Assembly (NCBI RefSeq): GCF_014874095.1
Contig: NZ_JADBEB010000001.1
Location: forward strand, 4,774,001 to 4,838,000
Reading direction: 5' to 3'
Length of the DNA: 64,000 nucleotides
DNA from: Plantactinospora soyae
GTDB taxonomy: Bacteria > Actinomycetota > Actinomycetes > Mycobacteriales > Micromonosporaceae
Positions 45,086 through 52,255 of the stretch are shown piece by piece. Both the position numbers and the translations under genes were made by a program. Each line of letters opens with the position of its first letter. Positions within the stretch are counted from its first letter, which is position 1. The notes beneath the pieces are model-generated. The model searched no databases, was not told where the DNA came from, and was given only the letters and a program-made list of their open reading frames with translations.

Positions 45086-46339
45086 GTGAGGGTCTCCGCC
45101 ACCCGAGACGTGGCCATCATCACGCCCTGGTACCCGACCAGACAGGTGCCGTTCGGCGGCGCGTTCGTCCGGGCGATGGTCGAGGCGACCGCGACGGTGC
45201 GGGACCGGGCCACGGTCTTCCACTGCGACGGGTGGGGCGCCCCGGTGTCACGGCGCGGGGACCGGGCGATCGTCCAGGCGCACCAGGCGCTGCTGACCCG
45301 GGGTGTCCGGAAGACCACCACCGTCACCGGAGCCGACCTGGTCTATCTGCCGGTACCGGTGCACTCCGGTCTCTCGTACGCCGAGGCCGCCCGGCGGCAC
45401 TCGGCGGCGCTCGGGGTCGTGCTCGGCGGGCGACCGATCGACGCTCCGGTCGTACACGGGCACGTCGGGTTGCGCGGCGGCTGGACGGCACTGGAGAACG
45501 CCCGTCCGGACGCCCGGGTCTTCGTGACCGAACACGCGACCTTCCTGCCCGCCGTACTCCGGCAGCCCGACTCCCGGGCGATGTACGACGAGGTGATCCG
45601 CCGCGCCGCCGGGTTCTTCGCGGTCGGCGAGGCGGTGCGTTCGGTCCTGGTCGAGGCGTTTCCGCAGCACGCCGAGCGGATCGGGTTCATACCCAACCCG
45701 GTGGACTTCGGCGTTGCCCGGCAACGGCCGGTCACCGCGCTGCGCCGCTGGCTGTACGTCGGGTCGCTGAACGAGCGCAAGGGCGTGGCCCTGCTGCTGG
45801 AGGCGTTCGCCCGGTGCCGGGCCGACGATCCCGGCCTGACCCTGACGTTCGTCGGTGACGGGCCGCTGCGCGCCAGCCTGACGGCCCGGGCCGCCGCGCT
45901 GGGGATCGCCGACGCGGTCACCTTCGCCGGCTTCGTCCTGCCGACCGCGGCGCTGGAACTCATGCACCAGCACGACCTGCTGGTCCACCCGAGCCGCCTG
46001 GAGACCTTCGGGATGACGGTGGTGGAGGCGATCGCCGCCGGGATGCCGGTGCTGGTCACCCGCTGCGGAGGGCCGGAGGAGACGCTGGCCGGGATCGAGG
46101 ACGCCGCGGGCGGGCTGATCGCCGTGGACGACGACCCGGACACCATCGTCGCCGGATACCGGCGGATCCGCGATCGGTTCCCGGAGCAGGTGGACCTGCG
46201 GCACGCCCGGGAAGTTCTGGCGGACCGGTACGGCTACCCGTCCGTCGCGCGGGCGCACCGCCGGGCGTGGTTCCCCGATCCGGCGGGGTCCGGTCCGGTC
46301 CCGGTCGCGCCGGAAGCCGCCCTCAACTCGATGGAGTGA
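45086..46339 (+). CDS. GT4-family glycosyltransferase (module copy 2)
   Basis: A 417-residue paralog of 33201-34445, aligned along its whole length. It has VAIITPWYPTRQVPFGGAFVRAM at the N-terminus, GHVGLRGGWTALENARPDARVFVTEHATFL in the middle, LYVGSLNERKGVALLLEAF, and SRLETFGMTVVEAIAAGMPVLVTRCGGPEETL in the donor domain. GTG at 45086 has GAGGAGA five bases upstream; the longer frame from 44903 has no support. Divergence from copy 1 is substantial, so the duplication is old or the copies use different substrates. It is followed two bases later by copy 2 of the small protein. Confidence 0.87.
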   Translation: MRVSATRDVAIITPWYPTRQVPFGGAFVRAMVEATATVRDRATVFHCDGWGAPVSRRGDRAIVQAHQALLTRGVRKTTTVTGADLVYLPVPVHSGLSYAEAARRHSAALGVVLGGRPIDAPVVHGHVGLRGGWTALENARPDARVFVTEHATFLPAVLRQPDSRAMYDEVIRRAAGFFAVGEAVRSVLVEAFPQHAERIGFIPNPVDFGVARQRPVTALRRWLYVGSLNERKGVALLLEAFARCRADDPGLTLTFVGDGPLRASLTARAAALGIADAVTFAGFVLPTAALELMHQHDLLVHPSRLETFGMTVVEAIAAGMPVLVTRCGGPEETLAGIEDAAGGLIAVDDDPDTIVAGYRRIRDRFPEQVDLRHAREVLADRYGYPSVARAHRRAWFPDPAGSGPVPVAPEAALNSME

Positions 46340-46341
46340 CC

Positions 46342-46917
46342 GTGCAGGTGTTGTTCTTCGCCCTCGGCGCCCGGCGGATGCGTGCGGTCGCCGACGAGTC
46401 CGCCCAGGTCGTCGCCGACGGTGGGCAGGCGGTCGTCCTGATCGACCACGCGAAGCTGTGGCGCAACGTCACCTTCGACCCGGCGGTCCAGGTGGTCGAG
46501 CTGTCGGGGATCGAGGCCGACCAGCTGCCGATGAGGATCGGCCACGGCCTGCTCTACGACGTCCCCCGGGGACTGTTCCGGGCGGCGGGTCGGGGGCCGT
46601 TGCGGCAGCGGGCCCGGCGTGCCGAGAAGGCGTACGAGTTCCGGCTCGCGGACCGGGTACACCGCAGGGTGCTCGCGCCGTCGTACCGGCTGGTCTGGGG
46701 TGGGGTGTCGCAGTCCCTGGTGCACCGGCACGTCCTGGACGGTGCGTCCTTCGACCTCGTCGTCGTGACGGACTCGCCGTCGATGCCGTACGCGGCCCGG
46801 CTGCTGGAGCGGTACGGCCCCGACGGATGGAATCCGCAGGTCGCCTTCGGGCTGGACTACGCGGCCGTGGATCCGGACGGGCCGGCCGGGTCGGTCGACT
46901 CCGGGCACCGGGAGTGA
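46342..46917 (+). CDS. Uncharacterised protein, QVLFxALG family (module copy 2)
   Basis: A 191-residue paralog of 34455-35063. It shares QVLFFALGARR, DESAQVVADGGQAVVLI, GLFRAAGRGPLRQRARRAEKAYE and FDLVVVTDSPSMPYAARLLERYG. It is predicted alpha/beta, without membrane segments or a signal peptide. GTG at 46342 begins directly after the GT4 stop, with TGGAG inside the end of that gene, so translation is coupled. Conservation of the gene pair at two loci implies that the two products work together. Confidence 0.7.
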   Translation: MQVLFFALGARRMRAVADESAQVVADGGQAVVLIDHAKLWRNVTFDPAVQVVELSGIEADQLPMRIGHGLLYDVPRGLFRAAGRGPLRQRARRAEKAYEFRLADRVHRRVLAPSYRLVWGGVSQSLVHRHVLDGASFDLVVVTDSPSMPYAARLLERYGPDGWNPQVAFGLDYAAVDPDGPAGSVDSGHRE

Positions 46918-47008
46918 ACGCCCGGAAACCGCCGAACTGCTCCGGACCCCTCGAAGCAGGCGATAGCGGGATGAAGCGCGGCAACTCGGCCGGGACGGTG
47001 GGCGGCGG

Positions 47009-47025
47009 GTTGCCGTACACTCGCC
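47009..47025 (+). promoter_or_regulatory. 17-bp element shared with 44945, promoter-like
   Basis: A second exact copy of GTTGCCGTACACTCGCC lies 119 bases before the GT2 gene. The TACACT box at 47016-47021 would start transcription near 47028, ahead of a short coupled ORF. Confidence 0.45.
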
Positions 47026-47048
47026 CAGGTCCGCTGGGAGAAGCCCCT

Positions 47049-47147
47049 GTGGGAGAGGCAGAGACACTCATCATGGACGTGAACGGGGCTGCCGGGGCGC
47101 GGCGGTCGGTGGTGCGGCGGCGGGCCACGGAGGCCACCGCGCGATGA
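47049..47147 (+). CDS. Possible short upstream ORF coupled to GT2 gene (32 aa)
   Basis: GTG at 47049 (GGGAG eight bases upstream) or ATG 47073 starts an ORF ending in an Arg-rich segment (RRSVVRRRATEATAR). Its TGA overlaps the ATG of the glycosyltransferase (ATGA). It may be a leader for translational coupling or a chance frame. Confidence 0.25.
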   Translation: MGEAETLIMDVNGAAGARRSVVRRRATEATAR

Positions 47148-48715
47148 GCGAACCGGACGTCAGCGTGGTGGTGGCGGTCTACAACACCATGCCCTACCTC
47201 ACCAAGTGTCTGAACTCGCTGCTGCGGCAGACCATCGGCCGGGACCGGATCGAGGTCATCGCGGTCGACGACGGGTCCACCGACGGCAGCGGGCGGGAGC
47301 TGGACCGCTTCGCCCGGCTCCATCCGGACACCGTCAAGGTGATCCACCAGGCCAACTCCGGCGGACCGGCCGTACCGAGCAACCGGGCGCTGGACCAGGC
47401 CACCGGGCGGTACGTCTTCTTCATCGGCGCCGACGACTACCTCGGCTCCGAGGCCCTGGAACGCCTGGTGAAGGCGGCCGACGAGTACGGCTCCGACGTG
47501 GTGCTCGGCAAGGCCGTCGGGGTGAACAGCCGCAACATCCACCAGGCGGTCTTCGCCCGCAACGAGGTCGAGATCGGCCTCTTCGACTCGGCGCTGCCCT
47601 GGTCGCTGTCGAACACCAAACTCTTCCGGCGTGAGCTGGTCGAGCGCCACCACCTGCGCTACCCGGAGGACATGCCGGTCGGCAGCGACCAGCCGTTCAC
47701 CCTGGAGGCGTGCTTCCGGGCGAAGCGGATCTCGGTGCTGGCGGACTACGACTTCTACCACGCGGTACGTCGACTCAACGCGCACAACATCACCTACCGC
47801 TCCCGACACGTCGAGCGGCTTCGCTGTGCTGAGTCGATCATGAATTTCGTGGCCCAATTGATCGAGCCGGGCGAGCAGCGGGACGCCGTACTCCTGAGGC
47901 ATTTCACCTGGGAGGTCGCCCGGCTGGTGGAGGACGACTTCCTCCGGCTCGACCGGGGCGCCCAGGAGCAGGTCGCGGCCGGGATCCGGGTGCTGGCCGA
48001 CGAGTACCTCACCGACCGGATCCGGACCCAGTTGGAGATCGAGCCACGGCTGCGGATCTCCACCGCCCAGCGCGGCACCCTCGACGACCTGCTCGCGGTC
48101 ATCGCCCAGGACGCCGAACACGGTGTGCCGCCGACGATCGTGGACGGGGTCCGCTGGTACGCCGGCTATCCCGGCTTCCGGGACGCCCGGCTGGACCTGC
48201 CGGACAGCTGGTTCGACGTCTCCGACACCGCCGCGGACTGGCTCGCCAGGCTGGAGGCGATCGCCGTCACCTGGGAGACCTGCCCCGACGGCGAGCGGGC
48301 CCTGACCGTCACCGCCCGGACCCCGCGTCGGGACCTGGCGTCGCTGACCTCCGGCCCGATCGGGCTCACCGCCGGCGACGTCACCGGTACCACGCTGGAG
48401 ACCAGCCGGGACAGCGGCGGCAGCACCGTACGTGCCCAGTTCCGGGTGAACCTGCTGCTCGCCGGTGCCGCCGCCGGCGGTGCGCTGCTCTCGGTCCGGT
48501 CCCAGCTGACCGCGTTCGGCGGGGTCGGCACCGCGGCGGTGCGGGCACCGACCCGTCCGACCGTGTCACGATTGATGTTCCGCCGGGGGATGCGATTCTT
48601 CGTGATCACCCCGACAACGAGTCACCGAGGCCAGCTCGTGATCGCCATCGCACCTGTCACGCCTCGTCGGGTCATGGCCCGACTGCGGCGCAGGCTGCCC
48701 CAGGGAGGAAAGTAG
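47144..48715 (+). CDS. GT2 glycosyltransferase, TarS-like
   Basis: A 523-residue protein with a GT-A domain at about 1-230: VSVVVAVYNTMPYLTKCLNSLLRQTIGRDRIEVIAVDDGSTDGS, then QANSGGPAVPSNRALDQATGRYVFFIGADDYLGSEALERL. The SGGPxxPxNxAL pattern and length resemble TarS/TarQ-type transferases that add GlcNAc to poly(ribitol phosphate). About 290 C-terminal residues form helical and beta-sandwich-like regions, as in TarS trimerisation and binding domains, ending in a basic tail. In this locus it is the best candidate to decorate the polyol-phosphate polymer. The donor sugar is unknown. Confidence 0.75.
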   Translation: MSEPDVSVVVAVYNTMPYLTKCLNSLLRQTIGRDRIEVIAVDDGSTDGSGRELDRFARLHPDTVKVIHQANSGGPAVPSNRALDQATGRYVFFIGADDYLGSEALERLVKAADEYGSDVVLGKAVGVNSRNIHQAVFARNEVEIGLFDSALPWSLSNTKLFRRELVERHHLRYPEDMPVGSDQPFTLEACFRAKRISVLADYDFYHAVRRLNAHNITYRSRHVERLRCAESIMNFVAQLIEPGEQRDAVLLRHFTWEVARLVEDDFLRLDRGAQEQVAAGIRVLADEYLTDRIRTQLEIEPRLRISTAQRGTLDDLLAVIAQDAEHGVPPTIVDGVRWYAGYPGFRDARLDLPDSWFDVSDTAADWLARLEAIAVTWETCPDGERALTVTARTPRRDLASLTSGPIGLTAGDVTGTTLETSRDSGGSTVRAQFRVNLLLAGAAAGGALLSVRSQLTAFGGVGTAAVRAPTRPTVSRLMFRRGMRFFVITPTTSHRGQLVIAIAPVTPRRVMARLRRRLPQGGK

Positions 48716-48720
48716 TAGGC

Positions 48721-50004
48721 ATGAAAATCTGCGTCGTCGCTCTCGGAAAGATCGGCCTGCCGCTCGCCGTGCAGTTCGCCGACAAGGGGCACTCGGTGGT
48801 GGGTGCCGACGTGTCCGAGCGGGTCGTGAAGCTGGTCAACGACGGTGCCGTGCCGTTCCCGGGCGAGGCCGACCTGGACGTCAAGCTCAAGGAGGCGGTG
48901 GCGGCGGGCCGGCTCTCCGCCACCACCGACACCACGGCGGCGGTCGCCGAGTCCGAGGCCGTGGTCGTGGTGGTGCCGCTGTTCGTGGACGCCGACGGGG
49001 TGCCGGACTTCGGCTGGATGGACGACGCGACCCGGGCGATCGCGGCCGGGCTGAAGCCGGGCACGCTGGTCAGCTACGAGACCACGCTGCCGGTGGGCAC
49101 CACCCGGAACCGCTGGGCGCCGATGCTGGAGGAGGGTTCCGGCCTGAAGCTGGGCCGCGACTTCACCCTGGTGTTCAGCCCGGAGCGGGTGCTGACCGGC
49201 CGGGTCTTCGCCGACCTGCGCCGCTACCCGAAGCTGGTCGGCGGGGTGGACGAGGCCTCGGCCCGGCGTGGCGTGGAGTTCTACGAGGCCGTGCTGGACT
49301 TCGACGACCGCCCCGACCTGAACCGCCCCAACGGCGTGTGGGACCTGGGCTCGGCCGAGGCGTCGGAGTTGGCGAAGCTGGCCGAGACGACGTACCGCGA
49401 TGTCAACATCGGCCTGGCGAACCAGTTCGCCCGGTTCGCCGACACCGTCGGGGTGGACGTCATCAAGGTGATCGAGGCGTGCAACACCCAGCCGTACAGC
49501 CACATCCACTCGCCGGGTATCGCGGTTGGTGGCCACTGCATCCCGATCTACCCCCGGATGTACCTCTGGAACGACCCGTCGGCCACCGTCGTACGGTCGG
49601 CCCGGGAGGCCAACGCGGCGATGCCGGAGTACGCCGTCGACCTGCTCGCCGCGGCGGTCGGTGACCTGACCGGAGTCGACGTGCTGGTGCTGGGCGCGGC
49701 GTACCGGGGTGGGGTCAAGGAGACCGCGTTCTCCGGCGTCTTCCCGACCGTCGAGGCGCTGCGTCGCCGGGGCGCCCGGCCGTACGTCTCGGACCCGATG
49801 TACACCAACGACGAGCTGACCGCGCTCGGTCTGCCCGCGTACGCCGGTGAGTCGGTGACCGCCGCGGTGATCCAGGCCGACCACGCCGAGTACCGGACCC
49901 TGGGCTCCGCCGACCTGCCCGAGGTCAAGGTGCTGGTCGATGGCCGTCGGGTGACCGACCCGGCCCGGTGGTCCACGGTCCGCCGGGTGGTGATCGGCGG
50001 CTGA
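48721..50004 (+). CDS. wbpA: Nucleotide-sugar 6-dehydrogenase, WbpA/WecC-like
   Basis: A 427-residue enzyme of the UDP-glucose/GDP-mannose dehydrogenase family. It begins KICVVALGKIGLPLAVQFADKGHSVVGADV (NAD site). The centre has FSPERVLTGRVF and ELAKLAETTYRDVNIGLANQFARFAD. The catalytic cysteine is in VGGHCIPIYP (about residue 270), and the C-terminal domain has VLVLGAAYRGGVKETAFSG. It oxidises the C-6 alcohol of UDP-GlcNAc or UDP-ManNAc to a uronic acid in two steps. The ATG start lies five bases after the GT2 stop. It gives the uronic-acid entry step for the WbpB/E/D/I enzymes. Confidence 0.87.
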   Translation: MKICVVALGKIGLPLAVQFADKGHSVVGADVSERVVKLVNDGAVPFPGEADLDVKLKEAVAAGRLSATTDTTAAVAESEAVVVVVPLFVDADGVPDFGWMDDATRAIAAGLKPGTLVSYETTLPVGTTRNRWAPMLEEGSGLKLGRDFTLVFSPERVLTGRVFADLRRYPKLVGGVDEASARRGVEFYEAVLDFDDRPDLNRPNGVWDLGSAEASELAKLAETTYRDVNIGLANQFARFADTVGVDVIKVIEACNTQPYSHIHSPGIAVGGHCIPIYPRMYLWNDPSATVVRSAREANAAMPEYAVDLLAAAVGDLTGVDVLVLGAAYRGGVKETAFSGVFPTVEALRRRGARPYVSDPMYTNDELTALGLPAYAGESVTAAVIQADHAEYRTLGSADLPEVKVLVDGRRVTDPARWSTVRRVVIGG

Positions 50005-50023
50005 ACCCGCCGTACGACGACCG

Positions 50024-50058
50024 CGAGCCCTGGCCGATTCCGATTCGGCCAGGGCTCG
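50024..50058. terminator. Hairpin between convergent wbpA- and wbpD-like genes
   Basis: CGAGCCCTGGCCGA and TCGGCCAGGGCTCG form 14-bp perfect arms with a 7-base loop. It lies 20 bases after the dehydrogenase stop and 44 before the end of the leftward acetyltransferase. Confidence 0.75.
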
Positions 50059-50101
50059 TGTCGTCTACGGGTGCCGGACGCCTTCCCGGCCGACGATCAG
50101 G

Positions 50102-50659
50102 TCAGTGCGTCTCGGCGTCGGCCAGGGCCGGCGGGCGCTCCGGGTCCCGCGAGACCACCTCGCCACGGGCGTTGACCCAGCCCCTCGGCCGGGCCGGGTT
50201 GCCGACCACCAACTGGTACGGGGCGACGTCCCGGGTGACCACCGAACCCGCGGCGATCATGGCGTACGCGCCGATCTCGACACCGCAGACGATGGTCGCG
50301 TTCGCGCCGATCGACGCACCCTTGCGGATCAGCGTCGGAGTGATCTCCCAGTCGGCATTCTGTGCGCGCGGCCGCAGGTCGTTGGTGAACACCGCGCACG
50401 GGCCGACGAAGACCTCGTCCTCGATCGTCACGCCCTGGTAGACGGAGACGTTGTTCTGGATCTTCACCAGGTCGCCGACCACGACGTTCGCGTCCACGTA
50501 GACGTTCCGCCCGATGACGCAGTCGGCGCCCAGCCGGGCGGAGGAGCGGACGTGGGCGAGATGCCAGATCTTGGTACCGGCACCGATCTGGGCACCCTGG
50601 TCGACCTCGGCCGAGGGGTGTACGAAGACCGTGGCGGGCAGGGAAGAAGTCTCGTTCAT
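50102..50659 (-). CDS. wbpD: Hexapeptide-repeat acetyltransferase, WbpD/WlbB-like
   Basis: A 185-residue left-handed beta-helix acyltransferase. The sequence VFVHPSAEVDQGAQIGAGTKIWHLAHV, then IGRNVYVDANVVVGDLVKIQNNVSVYQGVTIEDEVFVGPCAVFTND, then GASIGANATIVCGVEIGAYAMIAAGSVVTRDVAPYQLVVGNPAR, closely follows UDP-2-acetamido-3-amino-glucuronate N-acetyltransferases. It would acetylate the 3-amino group made by the WbpE-like enzyme. ATG at 50659 is used; upstream GTG or ATG codons would add a poorly conserved N-terminus. It is convergent with wbpA. Confidence 0.88.
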   Translation of the reverse strand: MNETSSLPATVFVHPSAEVDQGAQIGAGTKIWHLAHVRSSARLGADCVIGRNVYVDANVVVGDLVKIQNNVSVYQGVTIEDEVFVGPCAVFTNDLRPRAQNADWEITPTLIRKGASIGANATIVCGVEIGAYAMIAAGSVVTRDVAPYQLVVGNPARPRGWVNARGEVVSRDPERPPALADAETH

Positions 50660-51327
50660 CGCTCGATTCACCGGCTCGGAGGAGGATCTCCGGGCTCGCG
50701 GAGATGCGTCCCGGAGCTGGTCGAGGCCCGTCATCGGCGAAGCCTCGCGGTCGTGCCGAAGCATAGCCGGCGGATCGGGCGCTCCCGGCGCTCGGGGCGG
50801 TACGGAGCGGCCGGAAAGCGGCACGTCGTCACGCGGGGCGTACCCCCGTTAGCCCACCCAGCGTGACGACGTCCTCTCCCGTCGGGTCCGGTGCCGCGCC
50901 CCCGGCCGGTCCGGTCCCGACTGCTCTACCGGGTGAGTCCCGTCGAATCACGAACGAACGGGCCACGGTCGGGTTGACCGGTGGAACCACCGGCGGCGGG
51001 ACGGTGCCGGTCCGATCCGCCGGAGCGGCGCCGGTGGACGCCGTACCGGGCCGGCACGTTGGCACGGCCCATTGTGGACGAACCTGCCGGGTGGGGTCGC
51101 CCATTTTCGGTGGCTCGCTCCGGTCGGAGGCGGATCCTGGTCGGGTCTTTCGCCACCGCATCCCCGTTCGGGCCCCGGTGTGACCCTCGGAAGTCCGGCG
51201 ACGCTGGCCAGGCGGGACGGACCAGCGGTGGCACCCACTTGTGCTGGCGAAAATGCCTCGGCTACCGTCGGCTGCGCCGCCCGGGCCAAGATCGGACGGC
51301 GTTGACGAGGCGAGGCGAGGACGACCC
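50660..51327. other. Intergenic region, 668 bp
   Basis: The gap lies between the divergent acetyltransferase and FAH-family genes. Frames on both strands are low-complexity Pro/Arg/Gly translations without domains. The only clear structure is a hairpin CCGGTGG-AA-CCACCGG at 50978-50993. It must contain the promoters of both flanking genes. Confidence 0.4.
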
Positions 51328-52176
51328 ATGCGGCTGGCGAATCTGGCGGGACGACTGGTGGTGCTGACCGACGACGGGTCCGCCGTCGATGTGGCGACGG
51401 CGAGCGGAGGACGGTTCGGGCCGGATCCGCAGGACGCCTACGACCGCTGGGCGGAGTTCGTCGACTGGGCGGCCGGCCTGGACCGGTCGAGCGGTGCGGT
51501 TCCGGTGTCGGAGGCGGAACTGGGACCGGTGGTACCCCGGCCCCGGCAGATCTTCGCCATCGGGCTGAACTACCGGGACCACGCCGCCGAGTCCGGGCTT
51601 CAACTGCCGGCCCAGCCGATGGTCTTCACGAAGTTCGCGTCCTGCCTGAGCGGACCGTTCGGGGACATCCCGCTTTCCGGCGACCGGGTGGACTGGGAGG
51701 TCGAGCTGGTCGTGGTGATCGGCCGTACCGCCCGCGGGGTGGCCCCGGCACAGGCCTGGGACCACGTGGCCGGCCTCGCGGTCGGCCAGGACCTCTCCGA
51801 CCGGGCGGTGCAGATGCTCGGCACGCCACCGCAGTTCAGCCTCGGCAAGTCGTTCCCCGGCTTCGGACCGGTGGGCCCGTGGCTCAGCACCCTCGACGAG
51901 GTTCCGGATCGGGAGGACCTGACCCTGGAGTGTGCCGTCAACGGCGAGACCGTGCAGTCCGGCAGCACCCGGGAGATGGTCTTCGGGATCCCGGAGCTGA
52001 TCAGCTACCTGTCCGGGGTGTGCCCGCTGCTGCCCGGGGACCTGATCTTCACCGGCACCCCGGCCGGGGTCGGGATGGGCCGGAAACCCGCCCGCTACCT
52101 CGCGGTCGGCGACGTCCTGGAGACCCGGATCAGCGGACTCGGCGCGATGCGGCACCACATCGTCGCGCCGTCCTGA
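51328..52176 (+). CDS. Fumarylacetoacetate hydrolase (FAH)-family protein
   Basis: A 282-residue enzyme of the FAH superfamily. The core begins with IFAIGLNYRDHAAE. It has the metal-binding glutamates in VDWEVELVVVIG, the GQDLSDRAVQ aspartate, FSLGKSFPGFGPVGPWLST, and IFTGTPAGVGMG near the end. Members hydrolyse or decarboxylate beta-diketo acids such as acylpyruvates and catechol meta-cleavage products. About 70 N-terminal residues form the usual small domain. ATG 51328 has a GAGG nearby. No pathway neighbours identify its substrate. Confidence 0.87.
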   Translation: MRLANLAGRLVVLTDDGSAVDVATASGGRFGPDPQDAYDRWAEFVDWAAGLDRSSGAVPVSEAELGPVVPRPRQIFAIGLNYRDHAAESGLQLPAQPMVFTKFASCLSGPFGDIPLSGDRVDWEVELVVVIGRTARGVAPAQAWDHVAGLAVGQDLSDRAVQMLGTPPQFSLGKSFPGFGPVGPWLSTLDEVPDREDLTLECAVNGETVQSGSTREMVFGIPELISYLSGVCPLLPGDLIFTGTPAGVGMGRKPARYLAVGDVLETRISGLGAMRHHIVAPS

Positions 52177-52201
52177 CCCGACGCTCCGGCCGCCCTTGCC
52201 G

Positions 52202-52254
52202 GGCCGGAACCGATCCGGCCGCCGTGGCTGCGGCTGATCCGGAACGGTTTCCGG
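52202..52254. terminator. Two hairpins between convergent genes
   Basis: GGCCGGA-ACCGA-TCCGGCC (52202-52220) and CCGGAA-CGGT-TTCCGG (52239-52254) sit between the FAH-family stop at 52176 and the leftward membrane protein's stop at 52256. Confidence 0.5.
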
Positions 52255-52255
52255 C

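Noticed and set aside
50829-51329. 166-codon leftward ORF in the gap before the FAH-family gene
   Set aside because: Pro/Arg/Gly/Thr-rich translation, no domain, competing frames on both strands, no clear start signal.
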